Assembly (NCBI GenBank): GCA_023807065.1
Contig: JAJJLU010003462.1
Coordinates: forward strand, 1 to 64,000
Origin: Isotricha intestinalis
Lineage: Eukaryota > Ciliophora > Litostomatea > Vestibuliferida > Isotrichidae
Reading direction: 5' to 3'
DNA: 64,000 bases
The position numbers and the translations under genes were made by a program. The first letter of the stretch is position 1, and each line of letters begins with the position of its first letter. The notes below the pieces were generated by a model that was not told the origin of the DNA, searched no databases, and saw nothing but the letters and a program-made list of their open reading frames with translations. Below, piece by piece: positions 1 to 10,550 of the stretch.

Positions 1-276
1 ATAATAAAAAAAAGTTTAACATTAAATAAAAATAAAAAAGACAATAATATAGTATACGGAAAATTAAATACTGATTATCCTTTAAAAATTGTAAATGTTG
101 AATATGATGATAATATTGAAAAGACAATTTTTGAAATTGAATGGTATAAAAGAATTGATGGAGTAAAACCTAGAAATACAAAAATTACTTTAGATAAATT
201 ATTTAGTTTTTCTAAGATTTCAAGAGTTTTTATTTCAAAGTTTTTATTAAATTATTTATTTGAATATCAAAAATAA
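1..276 (+). CDS. Chromo-shadow-like domain protein, C-terminal part
   Basis: This open frame enters from the left edge and stops at TAA 274-276, giving 91 residues with no start in the window. The pattern resembles a chromo shadow domain: a Gly-rich entry (YGKLNTDYP), a beta strand ending in FEIEWYKRIDG, then KPRN and a final helix ending LLNYLFEYQK. In HP1-like proteins this fold dimerises and recruits partners to heterochromatin. The 'IEWxxRxDGxKPxN' signature is the main support and is seen by eye only. The usual N-terminal chromodomain would lie to the left, outside the window. A distant match to another small beta-barrel domain is possible. Confidence 0.5.
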   Translation: MIKKSLTLNKNKKDNNIVYGKLNTDYPLKIVNVEYDDNIEKTIFEIEWYKRIDGVKPRNTKITLDKLFSFSKISRVFISKFLLNYLFEYQK

Positions 277-376
277 AAAAATAAGTCTTTCAATAAATTT
301 TTTTTTATTAATTAATTAATTTTTTTTTTTTCATTTAATTTCTATTTAAAATTTTTAAATATATTATTAAAAAACA

Positions 377-782
377 ATGGAATCTAAATCAAATTTTAAT
401 AAAATTTCATTGTTAAATGCTCCAAAAATAAAGTTAGAAAATTAAATAAATTTATAATAATTTTAGATATTTAATTCCAAAAAAAAAAGTAAAAAAATTT
501 GTTTTGGATCCAATAAACGAAAAAAATTCTAAAAAAAAAGAATATCTAAAAAAGAATCTTGTTACAGAATTTGATTTTAATATAAATAATAGTGATTGTA
601 AATTTTTCTTTCAAAAAGATTCTTTTAATGTAGACACTGACACATCAAATAATTCTTATGAAATAAATAATTGTAAATCTAAAAATGATTTTGATGATAA
701 AAGTAATAAAGATAATCAAAATATTGAAAATGATTTAACAATTTTAAAATTATATGTAAATAGTAAAAAAATTCATTTATGA
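377..782 (+). CDS. Small Lys/Asn-rich protein, two exons
   Basis: Two exons, 377-432 and 467-782, are joined across a 34-nt GT-AG intron (433-466). They give about 123 residues starting MESKSNFNKIS and ending with TGA. The ATG at 377 sits in an A-rich context (aaaacaATGG) like its neighbours. Without the intron the first exon stops after a few codons at TAA 442, and the second has no ATG, so the splice best explains the long frame. The second exon is basic (PKKKVKKFVLDP) then acidic and Asn-rich. No domain is recognised. It lies 100 bp after the chromo-shadow-like gene, on the same strand. Confidence 0.6.
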
Positions 783-925
783 AAATTATAAATGAAAAAA
801 ATACCATTATTTAATAAAATTATCTTAAATAAATTATTTTGATATAATAAGTATATATATATAAAATTGGTAATATTTATTCATAAATAAATTTAATTAT
901 TAAATATAAATAAATTGTTTAAAAA

Positions 926-3085
926 ATGAATAATTTTTCATATTCTCCTTCATATATTTACTCATCTAATATTTTAATGTCAAATTCAAATAGTAATAAA
1001 AATATAAAAACAAGTGATAATATTCCTATAAAATTAATGGAACCTAATTTAAATAATTTTAATCTAATATATAATATGAATAAAAGTATTATGAGTAATA
1101 ATTCAAGATTTCATCAATTTGAAATGAAAGAAAATGATGATTCTTATATAATGAGTTCGAGAAATTTTAATGAAAGCAATAATAAAGATAAATATAAGAA
1201 AGAATTTAAAAAAATCTTTAATAGAAATTTAACTAATTTAAATTCAAATAATACTAATTATTTTACAAGTGATGATTCAAAAAGTTTTAATATTCATTCT
1301 AATTTCATTGAAGATAATAATAGTATTAATATTTCAATTTTTGAGAAAAAAAAAGATAAACAAAGGATCAAATCAACAAGAAATATAAATGGATTAAATT
1401 ATCAGGATTTAGTTAATATTATAAATAAAAGAAAATCAATTGTTGAAAAAATTAAAACTGATAATAAAAAAGTAATAAATCAATTAAATCAAAATATTAT
1501 TGAAAAAAATGATGATGGAGTTCAAACTTCTATTATATATAATTATGAAGAAGAAGAAGTTCCTCAAGTTTATCCTTTTAAAAATTTACAAAGAAATAAA
1601 TCTGAAAATAATGCAATTTCTAGTAACAATCAAAATTATGAAGAAAATATATTTTCTAATTTAAGAAGTATGAATATTTCTTTAAATAATAAAAATAATA
1701 CTTTCTCAAATAGAAAAAAAGAAAAAGATTTAAATGTTATTTATAATATTAAAAATATGAATGTAATTGATAATAATAATAATATAAAGAATAAAATGAA
1801 TGAAAGTAAAAATAATAATAAAAATAATTTAATAAATTCGTTAGAATTTGATTTAGTAAATTTTGAAAATGATTCAAAAATAAATTTTAATAAAGAACCG
1901 GATATGAACTTACAAAGAAATAATGAAGAAAAAAAAAATGAAAATAATAATAATATAAATGATACAGATTTTAATATAGAAAATAATATAGATATGCAAA
2001 AAGAAATTATAATTCAAAATCAAAATCCAAGTTTTATAAGTATAAATACGAAAGAAGATTTTAAAATAGAAACAAATTTAAATTCAATTAAAAATATAGA
2101 AGATCAAGAAAAAAGTTCAATTATGGAATCAATGATAAATCAACAATCAAAATCTTTAATTTCTTCAACTCAAAAAAATGAAATTACTGAATTAGAAGAA
2201 TATGATCAAGATAAATATAAAATACAAAATGAAACAAAAGAAATTAATTTGTCTTTATATAATTTTAATAAAGAAAAAGAAGAAAATGAAAATAATGAAG
2301 ATAATAATAATAAAATTAAAAATGAAAATATTAAAGAAGATAAAAATATTGAAGAAAAGAAAATTAATTATTTTGAAGAAACGATTGAAAAATTTCCTAA
2401 AAAAGAAATCAAAGATAAAGTAAATGATAATTTATTAAATTTAAATTTTAATGAATTTAATAATAAATGTCAATTATCAAAAAGAAGTAATTCATCAAAT
2501 TTAATAATTAAAAAAACTCAATTTCAAAATAAAAGATATGAAGATTATAATTTGCAACCTAAAAATTTATCTAAAAATAATATTAAGAATAATAATAATA
2601 AAATAAAAATAAATAATACTGCATTATCAAATAAAATAATTTCTAAAATTCCTGTTCCAATGAAAAAAAATGAACTTTTTTTTAAAATTAATAAAAGTGA
2701 TTTTAAAATATCAGATAGAGAAAATAAAAAAATTGGTTCTTGTGTTACTTTAGATAATGTTTTTAAAAATTGTAATAATAATAATAATAGTTATAAAATT
2801 AAAAATAAAACGAAAAAACAAAGAAGAATTGATAATTATTCTGAATATTATAAAAAGAAAGTTGAAAAAAACATAAAAGATGATATTAAATATTTAAAAA
2901 ATAATAATAGTCACGAAGAAAGTTATTTTAATAAACCTTATATTAGGAATTCTAATGAAAATTCAAAAATGAATTCTAATAAAAGTAGTAAACAAAATAA
3001 AATTTATTTAAATTCTGCCATTGATTATATTTCAAATAATAAAAATAATTTATTAAATAAACAAAATAAAAGCACTTATTATTAA
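926..3085 (+). CDS. Asn/Lys-rich hypothetical protein (719 aa)
   Basis: A single uninterrupted frame of 719 residues starts at an ATG preceded by an A-rich leader and ends with TAA. The protein is almost entirely low complexity: Asn, Lys, Ser, Ile and Glu with AAT-coded Asn runs. It has acidic stretches around residues 200-210 (YEEEEVPQVYP) and 440-490 and a basic C-terminal third. No catalytic motif, membrane segment or signal peptide is visible. The next gene, KATNIP-like, begins only 129 bp downstream on the same strand. It is probably a disordered scaffold or basal-body type protein, but that is a guess from composition and neighbourhood. Confidence 0.7.
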   Translation: MNNFSYSPSYIYSSNILMSNSNSNKNIKTSDNIPIKLMEPNLNNFNLIYNMNKSIMSNNSRFHQFEMKENDDSYIMSSRNFNESNNKDKYKKEFKKIFNRNLTNLNSNNTNYFTSDDSKSFNIHSNFIEDNNSINISIFEKKKDKQRIKSTRNINGLNYQDLVNIINKRKSIVEKIKTDNKKVINQLNQNIIEKNDDGVQTSIIYNYEEEEVPQVYPFKNLQRNKSENNAISSNNQNYEENIFSNLRSMNISLNNKNNTFSNRKKEKDLNVIYNIKNMNVIDNNNNIKNKMNESKNNNKNNLINSLEFDLVNFENDSKINFNKEPDMNLQRNNEEKKNENNNNINDTDFNIENNIDMQKEIIIQNQNPSFISINTKEDFKIETNLNSIKNIEDQEKSSIMESMINQQSKSLISSTQKNEITELEEYDQDKYKIQNETKEINLSLYNFNKEKEENENNEDNNNKIKNENIKEDKNIEEKKINYFEETIEKFPKKEIKDKVNDNLLNLNFNEFNNKCQLSKRSNSSNLIIKKTQFQNKRYEDYNLQPKNLSKNNIKNNNNKIKINNTALSNKIISKIPVPMKKNELFFKINKSDFKISDRENKKIGSCVTLDNVFKNCNNNNNSYKIKNKTKKQRRIDNYSEYYKKKVEKNIKDDIKYLKNNNSHEESYFNKPYIRNSNENSKMNSNKSSKQNKIYLNSAIDYISNNKNNLLNKQNKSTYY

Positions 3086-3214
3086 AATTTAAAATTATTT
3101 TTATATGTAAATAAATTTATAATATTTAAAAAAATAAATTTTTATATTTATCAAAAAAAATAAAATAACTTTTTCAAAGTTAAATATTTTATTTAATAAT
3201 ATAATTGATAAAAA

Positions 3215-5467
3215 ATGAATATTATTCCATTCCAATCAAAAAAAATAAAATATATAGAACAAATTAACACAAATAAAAATGGTAAAAAAGAAATAAAAAC
3301 AGAATTAAATAGTAATAAATCAAATAATATAATTCAAAGAAAAGAATTTGGAATAATTAATATTAAACCAATAAATAAAAATTCCATTATGAATGAAATT
3401 TCTAATTTAGATAATAAAGAAAATAAAAATTATGATTCAACTTGTTTAACAACAGGAAATGAAAAAAAAGAAGAAGAAATATTAGTTATAAAAGAAATTT
3501 TAAAAAATCAAAAAATAAAAAATCAAATATTAAATAAAAGATTATTTAGTTCACTTGGGAAAAATAATTTAAATTTTCATTCAAAATCATTGCCAAAATA
3601 TAATAATAAAAATATTAAAAAGATAAACGAAGATAAATTAAATTTAAATTTTAGTTCAGATTCAAAAAGATTTATGACAACAAAAAATAGAAATAGAAGT
3701 ACTTTAATTTATAAAAATTCAAAAGTAGAAAAAAAAACAAAAAATGAAAATAACTCTAATAATGAAATCAAATTTAGTCAAAAAAATTTAAATATAAGTA
3801 ATAATAAAAATAAAAGACCTAAAAGTAATATGATATTTAGAAATAAAAAATATAATTTTCATAATTTATTTAATGAAGAAATTTTACATAGTTGTACAAT
3901 TTTAACTTTTAATATTTCTTCTAATTGGGGAAATAATACTAAAATTACAATTAATTCAATAAAATTAATTAATAATGAAAATAAGATTATTCCAATTGAA
4001 AAAGGAAAAATTGATATAAATAATCCTTGGAGTAGTAAATATTCAAAAAGTGAAATTAAAAAACTAAATATTTATTTTTTAAGAAAATATATTTTAAAAT
4101 CAATTGAAATTTTTAATGGATTTAATGATTCAGGAATAAAAAATATTTCAATTATTCAAGATGGAAGATATAATATATGGAAAGGAATTATTCCTAAAAT
4201 TAATCAATTATCAAATAAAATATATAAAATTGAAATTGAACAAAATAATTTTCGCAATAAAAAAAATTTATATATTAATAATAAAAATCTTCATATTGAA
4301 AGTTCAAATTCAAATGAATTTTTAATTAAACAAAATAATAATGATTTAATTGATCATTTTTATGAAAAAACAAAAAGACAATTATATACAAAAATAGAAA
4401 ATATAAATTATGAAATATGTAATAAATTAAAAATATTTTTCATTGATAATTATGGTAATAAAAATTTAATTGGATTAACTGGAATTGAATTAATTGATGA
4501 TAAAAATAAAATAATTCCTTTAAGTAAATATATAAATAATATAAATTCAAATATATTAAATTCAAAAGGAGAGGATTTTATTTTAGATAAAAAAGTAATT
4601 AAGAATTTAATAAATCCAAAAAAAGAAGTAAATAATCAAAAATATATGTTTATAACATATTTTAAAAATGCTTTTGTTGAAATTTCATTTTCAAAAATTC
4701 TAAAAATAAAAAAAATAACATTTTATAATTATAATTGTCCTTATTTTTTAGATATATGTACCAAAGAGTTAAAATTATTATTTTATAAAAATAATAAATT
4801 AACCCATTCATATAATAAAATATTTTTAATAAAACCTTGTGGAGAAGAAGGAATAGATTATGGTCAAAATATAATTTTTCCTTTTGATAGTAAAATTATT
4901 CCAAAAGAAATAAATAATATTAATATATTTAACGAAAAATCAATATTAAATAATTCTTATTATTCTCCTTTTTGTCCTTCTGGCTTTATAATTAAAATTT
5001 TTTTATTATCAACTTATGGTAATAAAGAATATATAGGATTAAATTCAATTGAAATTTTAAATGATAAAGGAGAAAATATATTTTTAAAAGGAAAAACTTA
5101 TTTTTTTCCAGATAAAGTTTTAATTAATCCTCATAATGTAATATTTGGAAATTATAATAATATTAATAAAAAATTAAATGATAATATTATTAATAGACTT
5201 ATTATTATGTTTGATGAACTTGAAATTATATATTGTATTAAATTTTTTAATTATGAAAAATATAAAGATATTGCAGTTAAAGAAATTAAAATTTTAATTG
5301 ATGAATTTATTGTTTATGAAGGAAATATTAAAAATGAAGGAGAAACGATTATAGCTTTTAATGAGATGTATTTAGATAAAAATTCTAAAAAAGAAAAAAA
5401 ATATGAATGTAAATATGAAGAAATAGAAACTCATAATGCAAAAATATTAAAATTACAAAATTATTAA
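3215..5467 (+). CDS. KATNIP-like (katanin-interacting) protein
   Basis: 750 residues in one exon. After a disordered basic N-terminus of about 220 residues there are three related blocks at about 225-340, 400-540 and 590-735. Each opens with a beta strand, then G-[ND]-K-x-[YL]-I-G-L-[NT]-x-I-E-[IL] and a 'N/DDKxxxI' turn: IDNYGNKNLIGLTGIELIDD in the second and STYGNKEYIGLNSIEILND in the third. Repeated blocks with this GL.GIE..D signature are typical of KATNIP/KIAA0556 (DUF4457), a ciliary-base protein that binds katanin and microtubules. The first block is more divergent. Human KATNIP is much longer, so this is a reduced homologue. The tandem 719-aa gene upstream may or may not be related in function. 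Confidence 0.7.
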   Translation: MNIIPFQSKKIKYIEQINTNKNGKKEIKTELNSNKSNNIIQRKEFGIINIKPINKNSIMNEISNLDNKENKNYDSTCLTTGNEKKEEEILVIKEILKNQKIKNQILNKRLFSSLGKNNLNFHSKSLPKYNNKNIKKINEDKLNLNFSSDSKRFMTTKNRNRSTLIYKNSKVEKKTKNENNSNNEIKFSQKNLNISNNKNKRPKSNMIFRNKKYNFHNLFNEEILHSCTILTFNISSNWGNNTKITINSIKLINNENKIIPIEKGKIDINNPWSSKYSKSEIKKLNIYFLRKYILKSIEIFNGFNDSGIKNISIIQDGRYNIWKGIIPKINQLSNKIYKIEIEQNNFRNKKNLYINNKNLHIESSNSNEFLIKQNNNDLIDHFYEKTKRQLYTKIENINYEICNKLKIFFIDNYGNKNLIGLTGIELIDDKNKIIPLSKYINNINSNILNSKGEDFILDKKVIKNLINPKKEVNNQKYMFITYFKNAFVEISFSKILKIKKITFYNYNCPYFLDICTKELKLLFYKNNKLTHSYNKIFLIKPCGEEGIDYGQNIIFPFDSKIIPKEINNINIFNEKSILNNSYYSPFCPSGFIIKIFLLSTYGNKEYIGLNSIEILNDKGENIFLKGKTYFFPDKVLINPHNVIFGNYNNINKKLNDNIINRLIIMFDELEIIYCIKFFNYEKYKDIAVKEIKILIDEFIVYEGNIKNEGETIIAFNEMYLDKNSKKEKKYECKYEEIETHNAKILKLQNY

Positions 5468-6058
5468 ATTTTTAATATTATAAAAATAATATTATTATAT
5501 ACTTAATTACAAATTGTGAATGTTATATATGATTGATTGCTTTGATTATTTTTTTGAAAAATAAAAAAGTTTTTAATTTATTTTTTAATAAATTATAAAT
5601 TATTAATAATTATTTAAATTTCATTTTATTTTTTATTTTTTTAATATTTGGAAATGAAGAGTGTTTAACGATAAATAAAAAACGCATTATTATAGTTTAG
5701 AAAAAAAGAATAAAATTTCATTGGTTCTTCAAATTATATTTTCTTTTTTTATTTTTTGAAAATTATTATCTTTTTTTATATATTTTGAAAACTAGAATAT
5801 TATTAGAATATTTAATTTATATTATTTTATCTTTTTACATAAATAAAACATAAAAATTCATTATTATTTTCCTTTATTTTAAAATGTGAATTTTGAAAAA
5901 AATAAGTTTTATTAATTATCAAATAAAATAAGTGAATTTTTTATATATAAAAAAAGTATTATTTTATACTATATATATTATATATTTGATCAATATAATC
6001 TTTAATAATTTTTAATATATAATATCATTTCTTAATTAACATTTAAAAAAATATTATT
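5468..6058. other. Convergent intergenic spacer
   Basis: About 590 bp between two genes that end towards each other. It is nearly pure A/T with T-runs. I see no ORF, tRNA or convincing hairpin. A slightly less AT-rich patch near 5650-5720 has no recognisable motif. Confidence 0.6.
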
Positions 6059-7099
6059 TTAATGTAATGGAATACAACAAAATAGAAATTTTTTTTTTTT
6101 AGGAATTATAATTTCTTTATTATCTTTATTGAGATTATCTTTTTCAATTTTATTATCTAAATTACTATTTTCTATTTTATTTGAATTAATAGTATTTATT
6201 GATTTTTTCCTTTTATTATTATTAATATCAATTTTTTTAACATTTAAAAAATTACCTTTTATATAATTAACTTTATTTTCATTTTGATTTTCTTTTTTCT
6301 TTTTATCTTTATCTTTATCTTTCAAATTATTTTCTATTTGATTTTTATTTGTTTTTGACGATCCATTTTTTTTATTATTATTTAAAGAAATTGTAGAATT
6401 TTCACCGACTTCTCTTTTTTTAATGTTAGAAAAACTATTTTTAACTGGTAATAAATTATTTTTTGAATCTTCACTTAATAAACTTTGACTTATATTTAAA
6501 TAATTAGGTAAACTATAATCAAGGAAATTTTTATTTTTATTTTTATTAGAATAATATTTTTTAAAATCTGTTCTTCTAGTTTTATCACCTTGATTTTGCT
6601 CACTTTGATTAAAAGAAATAGTATCAATATTAATATTTATATGATTGCTATTATAATTACTTTTTCTAATTTTTAAAGGAGAAAAACTTTTTATGATTTT
6701 AGGAGAATTATTTTTCATGTCTTGAAAAGTTAACTGAGTTTTCTCTCTTTTAATATTTTTCTTTTTTATTCTTTTATCATTTTCTAAAAAAGGAGAAAAA
6801 TTTAATTTTAGATTTGGAGGTTTTATTTTTTTCTTTTTTTCTTCATTTTGTTTTTTTTCTTCTACTTTATTTGTTTCATTCAAACTTTTTAAAAATGATT
6901 TATAATAATCTTCATTTGATGATAAAGATATTAAATCTTTATTAAAATTATTTTCCTCTTTATTGTTATTTTTTTTACTTGTTTTACTTTTTAAATAGAT
7001 AAATTTTTCTTTTTCTAACTCTATTTTATCATTAAAATTTACTTGTTTTGAAGCTTTTATCTTATTTTTATCATATGATATAACTTTCTTTTTATTCAT
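6059..7099 (-). CDS. Lys/Asn-rich protein with C-terminal di-cysteine
   Basis: 346 residues in one exon, starting MNKKKVISYDKNK and ending with TAA. It is highly basic and largely disordered, with short Ser/Pro motifs (KSFSPLKIRKS, NFSPFLE) that could be phosphorylation sites. The last residues, KKKKFLFCCIPLH, combine a polybasic patch, hydrophobic residues and a di-cysteine. That is the usual look of a palmitoylated membrane-tethering tail. There is no signal peptide and no transmembrane segment. No family is recognised. A peripheral membrane or cortical protein is a reasonable inference, no more. Confidence 0.65.
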   Translation of the reverse strand: MNKKKVISYDKNKIKASKQVNFNDKIELEKEKFIYLKSKTSKKNNNKEENNFNKDLISLSSNEDYYKSFLKSLNETNKVEEKKQNEEKKKKIKPPNLKLNFSPFLENDKRIKKKNIKREKTQLTFQDMKNNSPKIIKSFSPLKIRKSNYNSNHININIDTISFNQSEQNQGDKTRRTDFKKYYSNKNKNKNFLDYSLPNYLNISQSLLSEDSKNNLLPVKNSFSNIKKREVGENSTISLNNNKKNGSSKTNKNQIENNLKDKDKDKKKKENQNENKVNYIKGNFLNVKKIDINNNKRKKSINTINSNKIENSNLDNKIEKDNLNKDNKEIIIPKKKKFLFCCIPLH

Positions 7100-7947
7100 A
7101 ATAATTTTTTTTATTCATAATTAAATTTTTTTATATATATAATTAAATAAATTATATTTTATTAACTCATAAAAAATACAATAAAATATTAAAAATTTCA
7201 TATAAATCATTTTCCATAAAGTACAAAAAATAACTCTAATGAATATTATAAAAAATCTTCTATATTTATCATAAATTCATCTCTTTATAACTTTAATAAA
7301 TTAAAAAAAGAGGATATCATTTTGTAGATATAATTAATGTATATATTTTAGTTTTTTGAATTATTTTTTTGATTATATTTAAGAAAAAATTTAGAAATAT
7401 TTATAAATCATTTGTTTATATTTTTTTTAATTATTCATTAAATGATTCAATTACATTTTATATATAAAAAACCTACAATAATAGTTAAAGATTACAAAAA
7501 ATAAATATGAATTGTAAATAATTTAAATAAAAAAAATTCATATTAAATCTAAAAAGAATAAAAGATATTTTATTAGAACAAAAAATGAGTAAATAATTGA
7601 ACCTTTTAAAATTCTTTATTTGATTATATGGAAAAGCAAATAATAATTAATGAAGAAAATATAGATAATTATGCGGATAAATCAAAATAATTTTTAACTA
7701 AAATATTTAAAATCATTTTACTCAAATTATAATAATTTATTGAATAATAAATGTAAAAATGAAAAATAAATAAAATTAAAAATATTCTAAGAGAAGATAA
7801 TTAAATACTTCTTACATATTGATTAATAAATTGAAATGAAATGAAAAATATAAATTAAATTTTGCAGTAATGAGAGCATTATATTTGTTTTTACTTAAAA
7901 TGAATGTAAAAATATAATAAATAAAATAATTGTGAATTTAAATATAT
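7100..7947. other. Intergenic spacer, possible faint coding relic
   Basis: About 850 bp between two minus-strand genes. Near 7628 on + there is a 20-codon open stretch (MEKQIIINEENIDNYADKSK) followed by many stops in the same frame. Fragments such as KINKIKNILREDN appear between them. At this base composition such pieces can arise by chance, so I do not call a pseudogene. Confidence 0.4.
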
Positions 7948-8913
7948 TTAAATTAAAAATAAAAAGAAAAAGGAATATAAAATAAAATATATAATCCAAA
8001 TTAATAAAATATCTCCATCACTAATATCATTATCATAATTATTAGAAATGAATAAAGTTACATATTTCATTGAAAGTAAACTACTATAAATCAAAGTTAT
8101 AATTGATGTAAAAATTCCAACTAAAGTAATTAGTTTTAAAATTAAAGTAAAAATAGTAAAAAATACTATGGGAATAAACCCAGTATAAAAAAATGTTATT
8201 GAATTATATAATGAAATATTATCAATTGAACTTAAATAGTTTTTTTTTTGATTAATAAGTGAATTTATTAGAAAATTTGATAATAAAGGAAAAAATAAAG
8301 ATAAAAATATTAAAAATAATGAAATAAATTTTCCTCTTAAATATAAAAGATAATAAAAGAAAAAAAGGAAAATTAAAGGAATTGATAATTTTAAATTTTG
8401 AATTAAAGGTTTTTTTATTGATTGAATAAATAATATTTTATCAAGAGGAAAAGTTTTAATTGAATCTTCTAAATCTATAATTAATTATAAAATATAAATT
8501 TTACTTGTGAATTCTTTTTTAAAATCAAATTTAAATAATTTATTTTTTTCAGGTTCATATTGTTGATTATAAATTGGTCTTTGAGGAGAATTTTCTTTTT
8601 GAATATAATGAAAATAATTTGATTGTTTTTCATTTTTATGATTTTTTTCATTATAATTTTCAGAATTTTTTTTATCAGAAGAATAATAATTTGACATTGT
8701 TTCATTTATTATACTTAAATTATTTTTTGCCTTTAAATGCTCTTGAGGAATATTTTGGAAATTATTTCTATTATTTTCTATAATGTTTTTTTTATTTGAA
8801 TTACTACCAAAATAATAACTGTTTATATTAATTTTTGAATTTGGATAAGACCCTTCTTTATTTTTATAAAAAGATGAAAATGAATCTTGTTTGTAAGGTG
8901 ATCGAATTTCCAT
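7948..8913 (-). CDS. Multi-pass membrane protein, Yip1-like, two exons
   Basis: Exons 8913-8505 and 8474-7948 are joined across a 30-nt intron (8504-8475), giving 311 residues. Splicing turns FKKEFTSKIYIL-stop into FKKEFTNLEDSIKTF and opens a hydrophobic second exon. Residues 1-136 are a polar Asn/Ser/Tyr-rich cytosolic region. The rest holds about five membrane segments: LSIPLIFLFFFYYLLYL, ISLFLIFLSLFFPLL, SITFFYTGFIPIVFF, LVGIFTSIITLIYSSLL and ILLIWIIYFILYSFFFLFLI. A polar N-terminus followed by a compact five-helix C-terminus, with an SLYNSITFFYTGFIPIV segment where Yip1 proteins have their 'S..GY...P' helix, suggests the Yip1/YIPF family. Those are Golgi/ER membrane proteins that work with Rab GTPases. 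The gene structure is firmer than the family. Confidence 0.6.
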
Positions 8914-9933
8914 AATTAAAAATTAAAATTATTTATTATATTAAAAAATTATTTGTTTAGTTTAAAAATAAAAAGTTAATTATAAAAAAATAAACATTTA
9001 TTTATTCAGCTTCATGAATTCCCCATTCGATAGATTTGCTTGGTAAAAAGAAAGAAATAGGGATTTAATAACGAAACAAAAGTATTATACCATTTAAGGA
9101 AAAACTTGTCAATCTCTGAAATAATAGGTATAATCTTGGATTAGATAATGAAATATTAAAGTGTACAGCTGGCTAAAATCTGTTATGATAATTGTAGAAG
9201 ACAAAGTTCCTAAAGCAGCTAATAAATCAAAAAAACTTTGGGTTCACCTCTTTGAGAAAGCATTGGCAAGTTATATGACTGATGAATCAAATTTTTATAT
9301 ATTTTTGACGAAAAGGAATCTGATAAAATTCTTAAAATATTATTTAGAAAGATGGCATAGCATGCAAAAAGAATCTTCTTACATCTTATTCAATTCATAA
9401 TAACATTCACCATTCAATAAAGAAGAGAACATCATCACACAAAAAATTTATCTGTAAATTTTCTTGCAAATTTATGTCAGCCAGAATAATATACTCTTTC
9501 TTTCAAATATTCTTTTTCCTCATCTGAAAACTTTTATTTATTTATTTCAAGCATCTCATCTATGTTGGCTCTATTATACTATCAACTATGAAAACCAATG
9601 GATAAAATTTTTCATCTTCATCTTCTTTATTATATTTTGATAAATCAATACTAAAATCATTTTTAAATGACCTTATTTTTAAAACATTATTGGAAAAATA
9701 ATCTGCCATTGATTCAAAAATTTTTGTACGTATATTATCTTTTAAATAATTTTCATGTTTTAACCTATCATAACCCTTACAATGACCACCACAATTCATA
9801 CAATCGATGAATTATTAATTTAATTAATTAATTATTAATTTATTAGTTAATTAATTTTTTAGATGACACGTGTTTTTAAATTTCTATGATATAAAAAGCT
9901 AATATAAATTATTTAAACAAATAAAAAGAAAGA
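8914..9933. pseudogene. Decayed coding tract with raised G+C
   Basis: From about 9000 to 9800 the composition is about 27-32% G+C in the lines I counted, against about 15% in other spacers. Broken coding-like pieces lie on both strands. On + at 9161-9400 the frame includes SWLKSVMIIVEDKVPKAANK and KYYLERWHSM, preceded in another frame by YNLGLDNEILKCTAG. On - at 9799-9560 it starts MNCGGHCKGYDRLKHENYL and ends FIVDSIIEPT. After a frame change it continues DEMLEINK, stop, KFSDEEKEYLKERVYYSG, stop, HKFARKFTDKFF. The cysteine cluster resembles a zinc-binding knuckle but I cannot name the family. I read this as one or two decaying genes, perhaps transposon-derived or acquired. Confidence 0.5.
9808..9861. 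repeat. TTAA-rich direct/palindromic repeat
   Basis: A run of overlapping TTAAT/ATTAA units (attattaatttaattaatt and on) lies between the decayed tract and the small membrane-protein gene. It is simple-sequence DNA. It is noted because it sits exactly at the edge of the compositionally odd tract. Confidence 0.5.
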
Positions 9934-10194
9934 ATGGATTGTAGTTGTATAAATTATTTATCAAATATTCAAAAAGAATTAAATTCTTTATTTAATGCCT
10001 ATTTAAATTCAAGATTAATTTCAAGTGTATCTCAATCAGATTCTGGAATAATAAATTCAAGATTAGAAATGCCTCAAAGAGATTATTTTACTTTAAATAA
10101 TGTTTTATATTTCATTATGATTGTTTTAGCATTGTTTTCATTGATTTCAATTGGAATGAATAGGGCTAAAAAAGGAAAAAGTACTTTAAAATAG
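9934..10194 (+). CDS. Small single-pass membrane protein (86 aa)
   Basis: 86 residues from ATG 9934 (aaagaATGGATTG) to TAG. The N-terminus MDCSCINYLSN is followed by a polar region with Ser/Asn. One clear membrane helix lies at about 56-74 (VLYFIMIVLALFSLISIGM), then a short basic tail RAKKGKSTLK. The basic tail after the helix predicts a lumenal or outer N-terminus with a cytosolic tail, or a tail anchor. It resembles small SMIM-type proteins only in layout. The TAG stop shows that TAG is a terminator here. Confidence 0.6.
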   Translation: MDCSCINYLSNIQKELNSLFNAYLNSRLISSVSQSDSGIINSRLEMPQRDYFTLNNVLYFIMIVLALFSLISIGMNRAKKGKSTLK

Positions 10195-10550
10195 ATTTTT
10201 TTTACATTGTGGAAAAGAGAATAAAAAATAACAATATTACTAATTAATATATTTAATTAATATTTATATAGATTTCATATATTCGAATAATATTTTATTT
10301 AATTTCAATTTTTTTTTCTTTTATTTTATTTATATAAACAAGTTTCTATGATTATTTTATATTCAAATTTTAAGAAAACTTTGAAAAAAGAATAAATGAT
10401 GAGGTTATTTATATTAATTAATTATATTTTTTATTTATGAAAGATTAAAGAACTAAATAACTATTTCATTGAATTATTAATATATATAAATTTTTAAGTT
10501 TTTCTATATAAAAATTTTTCATTAATTTTACAATATTATTCTTAAATATA
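10195..10550. other. Convergent intergenic spacer
   Basis: About 350 bp of AT-rich DNA between converging genes. I see nothing in it beyond T-runs that could serve as 3' processing sequence. Confidence 0.55.

Noticed and set aside
2202..2423. Lys/Ile-rich frame inside the 719-aa gene
   Set aside because: Out-of-frame shadow of AT-rich coding sequence with no domain or proper codon pattern.
7628..7880. Possible decayed gene starting MEKQIIINEENIDNY
   Set aside because: Only the first 20 codons are open; the rest is no better than chance at this base composition.
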